From assembly GCA_001701295.1 (NCBI GenBank), contig DAAV01000119.1, positions 24,964 to 32,497 of the forward strand: DNA of 7,534 bases, written 5' to 3'. The position numbers were made by a program, and so were the translations under genes. Below, piece after piece: positions 1 to 6,845 of this stretch. The DNA is from Bacteroidales bacterium H10 (GTDB lineage: Bacteria; Bacteroidota; Bacteroidia; Bacteroidales; Muribaculaceae). Within the stretch, counting starts at the first letter, position 1. The number at the start of each line of letters is the position of its first letter. The notes under the pieces are model-generated. The model was not told the origin of the DNA. It saw only the letters and a list, made by a program, of their open reading frames with translations, and made no database searches.

Positions 1-544
1 CAATGTCAGGATAGCCGGAGTCATAAACGCCGACACCCTGCTACATTTTCCCGACTTCAGGAGCAACGAAAGAGCCTACAACATGCTTGAACAGGTTGCC
101 GGGCGGGCCGGGCGGCGAAAAGAAAAGGGGAAAGTGGTCATCCAGACCACTGATCCAAAGAATCCGATACTCGATTTTGTCCGCAAGCATGAGTTCCGGG
201 GATATTATGAAATGGAAATAGCAGAGAGAGAGAAATATTTCTATCCTCCCTTCTCAAAAATCATCAACATATATCTCCGAAACAAAGATGCCGCGACAGT
301 GGACCGTACAGCCGTTATCTATTCCCAGATGCTTCGCGAGGTCTTCGGACAACGGGTCCTGGGCCCCGAAAAGCCATTTGTGAGCCGTGTGGCGTTATGG
401 TACATACAGTCCATAATGCTCAAGATCGAGTCAAACGCGTCTATGAAAAAAGTCAAGGACCTGTTGCGCGAAATATATGAACGGGCAGCTTCAATGCCCG
501 AAATGAAATCAACCCAGATCTACTATGACGTCGATCCGGCATAG
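1..544 (+). CDS. priA: Primosomal protein N' (replication restart helicase PriA), C-terminal part only
   Basis: This is the last 180 codons of PriA, the 3'-to-5' helicase that recognises stalled forks and reloads the replisome in the cytoplasm. The reading frame is open from base 2, so the start lies before the window. The sequence shows the helicase motif V region ([12 protein letters not shown], visible residues 8-19) and motif VI (QVAGRAGR, residues 31-38), followed by the PriA C-terminal domain and a typical ending in YYDVDPA. The zinc-binding cysteines, Walker motifs and DNA-binding domain are upstream and cannot be judged. The stop TAG lies 37 bp before the bioA start on the same strand with no terminator between, so read-through into the biotin genes is possible. 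Full-length Bacteroidota PriA is about 800 residues, so only about a quarter is visible. The family call is secure. Confidence 0.95.
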   Translation, partial: NVRIAGVINADTLLHFPDFRSNERAYNMLEQVAGRAGRRKEKGKVVIQTTDPKNPILDFVRKHEFRGYYEMEIAEREKYFYPPFSKIINIYLRNKDAATVDRTAVIYSQMLREVFGQRVLGPEKPFVSRVALWYIQSIMLKIESNASMKKVKDLLREIYERAASMPEMKSTQIYYDVDPA

Positions 545-581
545 TAAATTGGAAATCATACGCAAAACAACAATTTTCATC

Positions 582-1892
582 ATGCAAAATACCGAAAGCA
601 CCAATAATAACGAATTACATGACGGCTTTGACATAAAACATCTGTGGCATCCCTACACATCCACTCACAATCCACTGCCGACATATAAAGTAAAAAAAGC
701 TGACGGAGCAGTGATAACTCTCGCCGACGGCCGGGAACTGATAGACGGAATGTCTTCATGGTGGTGCGTGATACACGGCTACAACCATCCTGTACTCAAT
801 GAAGCTGTCAGGCATCAGCTTGAGTCGATGTCACACGTCATGTTCGGTGGATTCACACATGAACCTGCGATCGAACTCGGCAAACTGCTACTCGAGATAC
901 TTCCGCAATCAATGGAGCATATATTTTACGCCGATTCCGGATCAGTAGCAACGGAGGTTGCCATGAAAATGGCCGTGCAGGCCCACGACAACCCGCAAAA
1001 AACGAATTTCGCCACTATAAGAAGCGGATATCATGGCGACACATGGAATGCCATGTCGGTATGTGATCCCGTCACCGGAATGCACGGAGCATTCGGCCCG
1101 GCTCTTCCGATCAGATATTTCGCGCCGGCTCCCCGTTGCGGATTCCATGACGAATGGGATCCGGAAGATTTCGAGCCAATGAGAAAAATAATCCGTGAAA
1201 ATGCCGACAATCTTGCCGCCGTCATTCTCGAACCGATCGTACAGGGAGCAGGGGGCATGAGATTTTATAACCCGCAATATCTCCGTGAACTACGAAAGGA
1301 ATGCGATGACAACAATGTACTCCTCATTTTTGACGAGATAGCTACAGGCTTCGGACGGACCGGCAAACTCTTCGCCTGGGAACATGCCGGAGTCGAACCG
1401 GACATCATGCTGATCGGCAAAGCGATCACAGGCGGCTACATGACATTCTCGGCAGTGGCCACCAATGAACGTACAGCTGAAATGATATCCTGTTCACAAA
1501 GCGGAGTGATGATGCACGGACCGACATTTATGGGCAATCCGCTGGCATGCGCCGTATCCATAGCGTCCACACGGCTGCTCTTGTCGCAGCCCTGGGAAAA
1601 AAGAGTCAAAAAGATCGAATCGATCATGAAGACCAGACTGGCTCCGGCCCGGGAATTCAGCAATGTAAAAGAAGTCAGGGTGCTCGGTGCGATCGGAGTG
1701 GTCGAACTGAAAGAAGATGTGGATCTCGCAAGTTTCCAGAAAAGATGTGTCGAGGCCGGAGTATGGATAAGGCCATTCGGCAGGAACGCCTATATATACC
1801 CCCCTTATCTCGCCATCAGCGACACTCAGCTGATAAAACTGTGTGATACACTGCTCGAACTCATAAAACCACAAAATGAAGCCGCACACTGA
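582..1892 (+). CDS. bioA: Adenosylmethionine-8-amino-7-oxononanoate aminotransferase (DAPA synthase)
   Basis: BioA is a PLP-dependent class III aminotransferase that converts KAPA to 7,8-diaminononanoate with SAM as amino donor, the antepenultimate step of biotin synthesis. The 436-residue product has the normal family length. Hallmarks in order are HLWHPYTS (substrate-site Tyr25), [14 protein letters not shown] (Trp60-Trp61), [30 protein letters not shown] (Tyr150), [18 protein letters not shown] (Asp251, which contacts the PLP pyridine nitrogen), GKAITGG with the Schiff-base Lys280, [12 protein letters not shown], and WIRPFGR with substrate Arg397. These match E. coli BioA residues with a constant small offset. 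The ATG at 582 is chosen because an in-frame ATG at 525 would lie inside priA and add 19 unconserved residues. The 3' end overlaps bioF by 17 bp, implying translational coupling. No obvious Shine-Dalgarno sequence precedes the start, as is usual in Bacteroidota. No residue looks damaged. Confidence 0.97.
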   Translation: MQNTESTNNNELHDGFDIKHLWHPYTSTHNPLPTYKVKKADGAVITLADGRELIDGMSSWWCVIHGYNHPVLNEAVRHQLESMSHVMFGGFTHEPAIELGKLLLEILPQSMEHIFYADSGSVATEVAMKMAVQAHDNPQKTNFATIRSGYHGDTWNAMSVCDPVTGMHGAFGPALPIRYFAPAPRCGFHDEWDPEDFEPMRKIIRENADNLAAVILEPIVQGAGGMRFYNPQYLRELRKECDDNNVLLIFDEIATGFGRTGKLFAWEHAGVEPDIMLIGKAITGGYMTFSAVATNERTAEMISCSQSGVMMHGPTFMGNPLACAVSIASTRLLLSQPWEKRVKKIESIMKTRLAPAREFSNVKEVRVLGAIGVVELKEDVDLASFQKRCVEAGVWIRPFGRNAYIYPPYLAISDTQLIKLCDTLLELIKPQNEAAH

Positions 1893-3015
1893 CATATACG
1901 CCGGAATATTGTCGCAACTCGAAGCGGAAAACCGTCTAAGAAAGATTCCTCCCCACCGCCGCGACAGAGAACTGACGGATCTGTGCACCAACGACTATAT
2001 GGGAATCGCCAGACGGGCCAATGAATGGAGACAGGAATTTTCACACCGGTTTCCCGACATAGCCATGTCCGCGTCAGCCTCAAGACTGCTTGCCTCCGAA
2101 CAGGAAATATTCTATTCACTTGAGGCGTATCTTGAAGACAAGTACAAAAAACCGGCAATACTTTTCAATTCAGGCTACCATGCAAATGTAGGACTGGTCA
2201 CATCTCTGAATGTAGCCGGCACACTATGGCTGGCAGACAAACTCATACACGCCTCCGTGATAGACGGTCTGCGCATGTCGCATGCGGAATTCCTGCGCTG
2301 GAACCATAATGACATATCGCATCTGCGAAAGATTCTCGAACGGGAACATAACCGCCATGACAGAATAATAATAGTCTGCGAATCAGTATACAGTATGGAC
2401 GGCGACATCGCACCCCTCAAGGAGATCGCAGCGCTCAAGGATGAATTCGATAATGTGATGATCTATGTCGACGAAGCTCATGCGATAGGAGTATTCGGAC
2501 ATGAGGGCCTTGGAATGTGCGTGGATAGCGGCATTCTGGAAAAGACTGACATTCTTGTAGGCACATTAGGGAAAGCCTGCGGCTCATCGGGAGCATTCTC
2601 GGTAACTTCCGACATAATGAAAGCCTACATAACCAATACGGCGCGCAGCCTTATTTTCTCCACGGCAATCGCGCCTGTCAACGCGGCCTGGTCACTGATG
2701 ATGCTTGAGAAACTGGGGTCAATGGACGGAGAACGCGCTAATCTGAAGAAAATTTCCGATATTTTCAGAAAAGGCATAGAGCATATCACAGGCACGCCAA
2801 ATCCTTCGAGATCGGCGATTGTGCCTCTCATGACAGGCAACGCTTCACGAGCAGCGTCCGTTTCCGAAAATCTGGAAGCACACGGAATACTTGCGTTACC
2901 CATAAGAAGGCCCACGGTACCTCCCGGGGGAGAACGCATAAGGTTCTCATTGAACGCGACTTTGACAGAAAATCAGATAAAAGATATAATCAGTATAATA
3001 TCGGCGACATACTGA
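1876..3015 (+). CDS. bioF: 8-amino-7-oxononanoate synthase (KAPA synthase)
   Basis: BioF is a PLP-dependent alpha-oxoamine synthase that condenses pimeloyl-ACP (or -CoA) with L-alanine to give KAPA, CO2 and free carrier. The 379-residue protein has the usual length. Visible motifs are CTNDYMG (residues 37-43), [12 protein letters not shown] (95-106), DKLIHAS with PLP-stacking His125, [19 protein letters not shown] (168-181), [15 protein letters not shown] with Asp199 and His202, [11 protein letters not shown] with the Schiff-base Lys233, RSLIFSTA, and [18 protein letters not shown] near the C-terminus. The same fold is used by 2-amino-3-ketobutyrate CoA ligase and serine palmitoyltransferase, but the position between bioA and bioGC and the RRPTVPPG signature favour BioF. 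The glycine-rich GSRL stretch of proteobacterial enzymes appears here as [10 protein letters not shown], which may be a lineage variant. The gene starts inside the end of bioA (17-bp overlap) and stops 1 bp before bioGC. Confidence 0.95.
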   Translation: MKPHTDIYAGILSQLEAENRLRKIPPHRRDRELTDLCTNDYMGIARRANEWRQEFSHRFPDIAMSASASRLLASEQEIFYSLEAYLEDKYKKPAILFNSGYHANVGLVTSLNVAGTLWLADKLIHASVIDGLRMSHAEFLRWNHNDISHLRKILEREHNRHDRIIIVCESVYSMDGDIAPLKEIAALKDEFDNVMIYVDEAHAIGVFGHEGLGMCVDSGILEKTDILVGTLGKACGSSGAFSVTSDIMKAYITNTARSLIFSTAIAPVNAAWSLMMLEKLGSMDGERANLKKISDIFRKGIEHITGTPNPSRSAIVPLMTGNASRAASVSENLEAHGILALPIRRPTVPPGGERIRFSLNATLTENQIKDIISIISATY

Positions 3016-3016
3016 C

Positions 3017-4426
3017 ATGAAAATTAAATTTCTAAGGAAAGATCCGGAAAATATGCGTCTTATCCTCATATTCACAGGCTGGAGCACCGGACCGGAAGTA
3101 GGTGCGGGAATAGATATACCGGGATGGGACGTGGCTGTGGCATATGACTTCACGGAACTGAATCCGGACACATCATTTCTTGACAGTTATTACACAGTCT
3201 ATCTTTTCGGATGGTCGCTTGGAGTCTTTGCCGCATCCAGAACTCTGCCTCATGAAAGGATCACAGCGGCATTTGCCGTCAACGGCACGACAGATCCGGT
3301 CAATGACATATTCGGAATCCCGATGGCCATATACAATGGTACGGCCGAAAATCTCAACGAGCGGAATCTGATGAAATTCAGAATACGCATGATGCGTGAC
3401 CGGACGGCATATGAGAAGGCCTCCGCACTTTTCCCGGACAACGGAAATGCCGCCATCATCGACAATCTCCGCGATCAATTGATCGTGATACGTAACGCCT
3501 CGGCAATTCCTGATTTCAACCTGCCGGAGGGCACCAATAACGGAATGTCTCCTTTGCCCTGGGTAAGAGCCTACATCTCAAAAAACGACAGAATATTTCC
3601 CCCTGATAACCAGAAAAGGGCATGGAGCAGGGATCCGGATGTGGAAATAGTGGAACTTGATGATGCACACTATACGGATCTGGCACAGATCGTGAGATCC
3701 GTGATCTCTGATCCTACAAAAGTTTCACGCCAGTTCAGCAAAGCATCCGTTTCCTACGACACCCACGCGATCGCACAATATTCGGCTGCGATAAAACTCG
3801 CCACCCTGCTTGGCGAACGCAAACCTGTCACAAACGGATCCGTGCTGGAGATAGGTTGCGGGACCGGTCTCTTCACCAAAGAATATGCAGGGATACTTCA
3901 CCCCCGACGTGCCACATTTGTCGACATAACGGCAACCGGGCCATTCGGCATAGCCGAAAACGAAGAATATTATATCGAAGACGCCGAACGCTGGATAGAG
4001 AAACAGACTTGCGCGTGGGACACAATAGTGTCCGCATCGGCGATACAATGGTTTGCCGATATTCCGAGGTTTCTACATCTATGTGCCCGACGGCTCAAAG
4101 ACAACGGAATTCTGGCCATCTCGACTTTTCTGCCCGGAAATATGGGAGAACTCGATGAACTGAGACCTTCTCCGCTTCTATACCCCAAAGCCGATCAACT
4201 CAGAGAATGGATGGAGCGCGACTTTGACGATGTGATGATCAGAGAAGACTGCATAAAAGTCGAATTCCGTTCCGCACGCGAGATGCTGATGCACCTGAAA
4301 CACACGGGAGTGGCAGGGTCAGCACCGACAAGAAAACTGAATATGTCAGAAATGTCCCATCTGCGCAGTCTTACCTATCGACCCGTGTATGTGACCGGAA
4401 AGAAAAAAAAGATCTATCGAAACTGA
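3017..4426 (+). CDS. bioGC: Fused pimeloyl-ACP methyl ester esterase (BioG) and malonyl-ACP O-methyltransferase (BioC)
   Basis: This two-domain protein of 469 residues covers the start and end of pimelate-moiety synthesis. Residues about 1-228 are a BioG (DUF452) alpha/beta-hydrolase. They contain LILIFTGWSTGP (15-26), the nucleophile elbow LFGWSLGVFAA with Ser67, and a likely triad completed by Asp191 (ISKND) and His218 (DDAHYTD). Residues about 237-465 are BioC, a SAM methyltransferase. It opens with FSKASVSYDTHAIAQ, then SAM motif I VLEIGCGTG (276-284), Asp303 at the end of beta-2 (FVDIT), SASAIQWFADI (equivalent to E. coli SNLAVQW), STFLPGNMGEL, LKHTGVAG and a basic C-terminus. BioC methylates malonyl-ACP so that fatty-acid synthase can extend it to pimeloyl-ACP methyl ester, and BioG then hydrolyses the ester. 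The start is 1 bp after the bioF stop. Such fusions are, to my knowledge, known in Bacteroides. The Asp of the triad is inferred from position, not proven. Confidence 0.93.
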   Translation: MKIKFLRKDPENMRLILIFTGWSTGPEVGAGIDIPGWDVAVAYDFTELNPDTSFLDSYYTVYLFGWSLGVFAASRTLPHERITAAFAVNGTTDPVNDIFGIPMAIYNGTAENLNERNLMKFRIRMMRDRTAYEKASALFPDNGNAAIIDNLRDQLIVIRNASAIPDFNLPEGTNNGMSPLPWVRAYISKNDRIFPPDNQKRAWSRDPDVEIVELDDAHYTDLAQIVRSVISDPTKVSRQFSKASVSYDTHAIAQYSAAIKLATLLGERKPVTNGSVLEIGCGTGLFTKEYAGILHPRRATFVDITATGPFGIAENEEYYIEDAERWIEKQTCAWDTIVSASAIQWFADIPRFLHLCARRLKDNGILAISTFLPGNMGELDELRPSPLLYPKADQLREWMERDFDDVMIREDCIKVEFRSAREMLMHLKHTGVAGSAPTRKLNMSEMSHLRSLTYRPVYVTGKKKKIYRN

Positions 4427-4593
4427 TTGATTTCAGGCATATATACAAAACCGGCTTTGTCAAGTCTGGATTCAAGTTCTTTTCTGTCAATATCAAGAGA
4501 AGCACAAAGGTCCTCCAGTCCTGTGTAATCGTCACGAAGTTTTGTATTGATAAAACTGAGTAACATAAAAGGATCCTGCGGTAACATAAACAT
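4414..4593 (-). CDS. DUF4250 family small protein
   Basis: A 59-residue protein of unknown function can be read on the minus strand, beginning MFMLPQDPFMLLSFINTKL and ending EINQFR. It matches what I know of the DUF4250 family: about 60 residues, an N-terminal LPxDPFxLLSxxNxKLRD signature, and a central segment resembling a small helix-turn-helix (LEDLCASLDIDRKELESRLDKAGF, written here only as its consensus idea: leucine- and acid-rich helices around Asp34-Lys38). No signal peptide or membrane segment is visible. The start may be the first ATG at 4593 or the third codon ATG at 4587; most family members begin MLPxDPF, which favours 4587. The last 13 bp overlap the end of bioGC on the opposite strand. 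A candidate promoter lies directly upstream. The family resemblance comes from memory of the signature, not from a search. The function is unknown, and the tail-to-tail position does not tie it to biotin. Confidence 0.8.
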   Translation of the reverse strand: MFMLPQDPFMLLSFINTKLRDDYTGLEDLCASLDIDRKELESRLDKAGFVYMPEINQFR

Positions 4594-4598
4594 AAATG

Positions 4599-4631
4599 TA
4601 AATTTAATGATTTTTTATTAAAGTTAACAAA
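4599..4631 (-). promoter_or_regulatory. Candidate Bacteroidota promoter for the DUF4250 gene
   Basis: On the minus strand a TTTG box (complement of 4628-4631) is followed after 21 bp by TAAATTTA (4599-4606). The Bacteroides consensus is TTTG at -33 and TAnnTTTG at -7, spaced 19-21 bp. Only the last base of the -7 box differs. The predicted transcription start would fall within a few bases of the ATG at 4593, giving a nearly leaderless message, or a short leader if translation starts at 4587. The region is very A+T rich, so a chance match is possible. Confidence 0.3.
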
Positions 4632-4635
4632 TCGA

Positions 4636-4673
4636 ACGGGGAATTGTTATACATAAAAACGACAATTCCCCGT
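4636..4673 (+). promoter_or_regulatory. Perfect 12-bp inverted repeat (RNA hairpin or operator) abutting the porin start codon
   Basis: ACGGGGAATTGT at 4636-4647 is the exact reverse complement of ACAATTCCCCGT at 4662-4673, separated by a 14-nt A+T-rich loop. The right arm ends at the base before the ATG at 4674. In RNA this forms a stable stem containing five consecutive G-C pairs, occupying the ribosome landing site of the porin mRNA. As DNA it could be an operator for a dimeric regulator. It is not a classic terminator: the next T run (4684-4689) starts 10 nt beyond the stem and lies inside the coding region. The repeat is directly visible; its function is inferred. Confidence 0.65.
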
Positions 4674-5978
4674 ATGAAAAAGATTTTTTGTCTCATTTTG
4701 CTGACAGCAGTCTCGCTATGGCAGACAGCACTGGCGCAATCCATGTCTCAGATCGCCATGGATTCCACTCTCAAAGACCATAAGATAATATATTTCGGTA
4801 AAGGAGAAGACCAGCCGCAAGACTCTTCAACGGTACTTATTAAGAAATTCTACGAAGATCAGTTCAGACACTTTCAGGATCCACTCGCCCCATATTTTCT
4901 ATTTATGAGCCGTGATAACAATCTGGCCATGGGCGTCGGAGGAGTCGTGCGCATGAGGGCATATTTAGACTGGGACGGTTCAATCGACAGTCCGGCATTC
5001 GCGCCTTATCTTATACCTATGCACAAAGATCCATCGCGAATGCACGATCTGGGGACAACACCGGCAGGGACGGCATTATTTTTCAGAATAATAGGAAGAA
5101 ATAAAAAATGGGGGCAATACCAATTATATATCGAAGCCAATTTCAATGGCTACGAAGCTCGTGACTTTCATCTCAAAAAAGCTTACGGAGAGATAAACGA
5201 TTTCACTATAGGCTATACCAACTCGACATTCAGTGATCCTGGAGCATTACCGCCCATAGTGGATGCCGCCGGCCCGAATGCGAAAATGAGCGCCACAGCC
5301 GTTCTTGTAAGATGGATGCATAATTTCCGTCAAAACAAATGGACGGCAGCCGCCTCTGTAGAAAGCCCCGACAACCGGATCGACACCAAAGAGGGTGTGA
5401 CCGGAAAAGTAAACCAATACATACCAGATGTGGCGGCTTTCGGACAATTCACATGGAATGACACAGGACATATCAGACTGGCAGGAATACTGAGAAGCCT
5501 TCCCTACCGTGATCTCCTGACACAAAAGAACCATACAGTGGTGGGGTGGGGACTGCAATTGTCAGGAAGGTGGCAACCCGAGAATCATTTTACATTTTAC
5601 GGTACATTCAACGGTGGCCGAGGATACTCCAGTCTCGGAGGCGACTGGCTGATGGGACAATATGATCTGGTGGGAGAACCAGGAAATCCGGGACGCCTGT
5701 ATGCGCCCGGGGCAATAGGCGGATATGCGGCCGTACAATACAATCTGAACCCATCGATGTTTTTCTCCGCGACCTATGGAGCCACACGCTATCTGCCCGA
5801 AGATGACGGTTTCACGGATGAATATAAGACAGGCATGTATATAGCCGTGAATTATTTCTGGTATCTGACACCACGCATTTCATGTGCCGCCGAATTAAAT
5901 ATCGGCAGACGTGAGAACATGGACGGCACCCATGCATGGGCAAGACGCGCAGAGATAATGGCGCAATTCAGTTTCTGA
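4674..5978 (+). CDS. DcaP-like outer-membrane porin
   Basis: The 434-residue product is a predicted secreted beta-barrel. It opens with a signal peptide: MKK, a hydrophobic core FCLILLTAVSLW, and an AxA site with cleavage expected after Ala21 (TALA|QS). A spacer of about 50 residues precedes the barrel, which begins near FLFMSRDNNLAMGVGG. YGEINDFTIGYTNSTFSDP followed by PPIVDAAGPN (about residues 170-200) resembles the conserved region of the DcaP family, where a channel-constriction segment follows the strand carrying TxSxFxDP. Alternating polar and aromatic strands continue to a C-terminal FSF, the terminal Phe being the usual signal for BAM-mediated insertion. DcaP proteins are trimeric porins taking up anionic substrates such as dicarboxylates; the substrate here cannot be read from sequence. 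The ATG at 4674 is chosen over an in-frame TTG at 4644 because the signal peptide starts there and the TTG lies in the hairpin. No DcaP coiled coil is evident. The gene stands alone on its strand. Confidence 0.8.
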   Translation: MKKIFCLILLTAVSLWQTALAQSMSQIAMDSTLKDHKIIYFGKGEDQPQDSSTVLIKKFYEDQFRHFQDPLAPYFLFMSRDNNLAMGVGGVVRMRAYLDWDGSIDSPAFAPYLIPMHKDPSRMHDLGTTPAGTALFFRIIGRNKKWGQYQLYIEANFNGYEARDFHLKKAYGEINDFTIGYTNSTFSDPGALPPIVDAAGPNAKMSATAVLVRWMHNFRQNKWTAAASVESPDNRIDTKEGVTGKVNQYIPDVAAFGQFTWNDTGHIRLAGILRSLPYRDLLTQKNHTVVGWGLQLSGRWQPENHFTFYGTFNGGRGYSSLGGDWLMGQYDLVGEPGNPGRLYAPGAIGGYAAVQYNLNPSMFFSATYGATRYLPEDDGFTDEYKTGMYIAVNYFWYLTPRISCAAELNIGRRENMDGTHAWARRAEIMAQFSF

Positions 5979-5986
5979 CACTCATA

Positions 5987-6412
5987 TCACAACCTGCGCA
6001 ATGCCAGGAATTCCTCATAATTCTTAATATGATCGTCATGCGAGAAAAAATCGGAAGTAAAGACAAGAGCGATGGCACCAGACGAGAAATCATTCAGTGT
6101 AAGCCACACACCCGGCTCGACAAGCAGGCCGACATAAGGACGATTGAGCATGACAGTGCGTTTGTCACGACCGTCATCGAGAGTGATGGAAAAACTGCCC
6201 GATACGGCAACGATAAATTCCTTTATGGCCTTGTGGGCATGTCCCCCGCGGCTCTCTCCCCCGGGAACATCATAAATGAAAAAAACCCGTTTCACATCAA
6301 ACGGAACCGTCTCTCCGGACTGGATCACAGAGAGATTCCCGAGGCGTTCGCTCGGATGTCGCTCCAGCGCTACCACAGAACAATCATAGACGGTTTTCAG
6401 CATTTCGGCCAT
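5987..6412 (-). CDS. FdtA/WxcM-like cupin, probable dTDP-sugar 3,4-ketoisomerase (second of a tandem pair)
   Basis: The 141-residue protein is a single-domain cupin of the FdtA/QdtA family (PF05523). Members isomerise dTDP-4-keto-6-deoxy-D-glucose to the 3-keto form on the way to amino sugars of surface glycans. Visible features are an N-terminal strand region, RVFFIYDVPGGESRGGHAHK (residues 42-61) with His58 and His60 equivalent to the catalytic histidine pair of FdtA, KEFIVAVSGSFSITLDDG, VMLNRPYVGLLVEPGVWLTL, and the family-typical end FFSHDDHIKNYEEFLAL. Both key histidines are present, so catalysis is plausible. The first ATG (6412) overlaps the preceding paralogue by 29 bp; Met4 (6403) would give a 20-bp overlap. 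No other sugar-nucleotide genes are visible, so the real substrate is uncertain. The stop lies 8 bp from the convergent porin stop. Confidence 0.85.
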   Translation of the reverse strand: MAEMLKTVYDCSVVALERHPSERLGNLSVIQSGETVPFDVKRVFFIYDVPGGESRGGHAHKAIKEFIVAVSGSFSITLDDGRDKRTVMLNRPYVGLLVEPGVWLTLNDFSSGAIALVFTSDFFSHDDHIKNYEEFLALRRL

Positions 6413-6845
6413 AAGATTCCAGTATATTCAAATAATTGTCAAAATCGAGTATATAGTCACTGTCGGAAAACGGCCGTGAGCTCAAGACAAGGACAACGGC
6501 GTTTGTAGAGAAATTTGTCAGTTCCCTCCATGTCAGACGCGGAATATAAAGTCCGAAATAGGAGCGGTTCAAGGTAACGGTCTCGACCTTGCCTGCATAT
6601 CTGACCACGACGTCGAAAGACCCTGAAAGAGCGATAACCAGTTCTTCATTCTCATAATAGGCATGTCCTTCTCGTCCCCCGCCGCCAGGAACATCATATA
6701 TCCAATGACACCGTTCTATTTTGAACGGTATCTGACGGCACTCCTCAATGACAGCGAGATTGCCACGAGGATCAAGAAACTGGGGAAGCTCTATTATTTC
6801 CGCATGCCTGTCGGGCATCGGCGTGTTATTATCGGTCTTGTCCAT
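6384..6845 (-). CDS. FdtA/WxcM-like cupin with HAY in place of HAH (first of a tandem pair)
   Basis: This 153-residue cupin is a clear paralogue of its downstream neighbour. It shows HWIYDVPGGGGREGHAY (residues 47-63), EELVIALSGSFDVVV, VTLNRSYFGLYIP, LTNFSTNAVVLVLSS and DSDYILDFDNYL in the same order and spacing. It belongs to PF05523 (FdtA-like). His61 is kept, but the position of the second catalytic histidine is Tyr63. If the FdtA mechanism applies, this copy may be inactive, altered in specificity, or a structural partner of the other cupin. The start at 6845 lies within the last codons of the DAHP synthase-chorismate mutase gene (17-bp overlap), and its own end overlaps the next cupin by 29 bp, so all three are likely one translationally coupled operon. 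The 14-residue N-terminal extension is hydrophilic. The family is well supported; the role is open. Confidence 0.84.
   Translation of the reverse strand: MDKTDNNTPMPDRHAEIIELPQFLDPRGNLAVIEECRQIPFKIERCHWIYDVPGGGGREGHAYYENEELVIALSGSFDVVVRYAGKVETVTLNRSYFGLYIPRLTWRELTNFSTNAVVLVLSSRPFSDSDYILDFDNYLNILESYGRNAENRL

Noticed and set aside
525..581. Longer in-frame start for bioA at 525
   Set aside because: It begins inside priA and adds 19 residues with no BioA resemblance; family members start just before the HxWHPYTS motif, fitting the ATG at 582.
1494..1991. 165-codon open frame on the minus strand
   Set aside because: It spans the bioA-bioF junction in antisense and has no recognisable domain; both plus-strand genes are well supported.
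4450..4465. ACAAAACCGGCTTTGT near-palindrome just after bioGC as a terminator
   Set aside because: The possible stem is only five weak pairs with no T run following, and the bases are codons of the DUF4250 gene.
4599..4627. TTTAAT...ATTAAA inverted repeat in the divergent region as a regulatory hairpin
   Set aside because: The arms are six A-T pairs in a very A+T-rich stretch; such a repeat is expected by chance and would be unstable.
4644..4673. TTG start ten codons upstream of the porin ATG
   Set aside because: It lies within the inverted repeat, and the ten extra residues would precede a normal signal peptide that begins MKK at 4674.
4636..4690. Hairpin plus the T run at 4684-4689 as an intrinsic terminator or attenuator
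   Set aside because: The T run begins 10 nt beyond the stem and encodes part of the signal peptide, so the geometry of an intrinsic terminator is not met.
5936..6508. 190-codon open frame on the plus strand
   Set aside because: It is antisense to the two cupin genes, whose frames show clear family motifs; its translation is low in complexity of motif and matches nothing recognisable.
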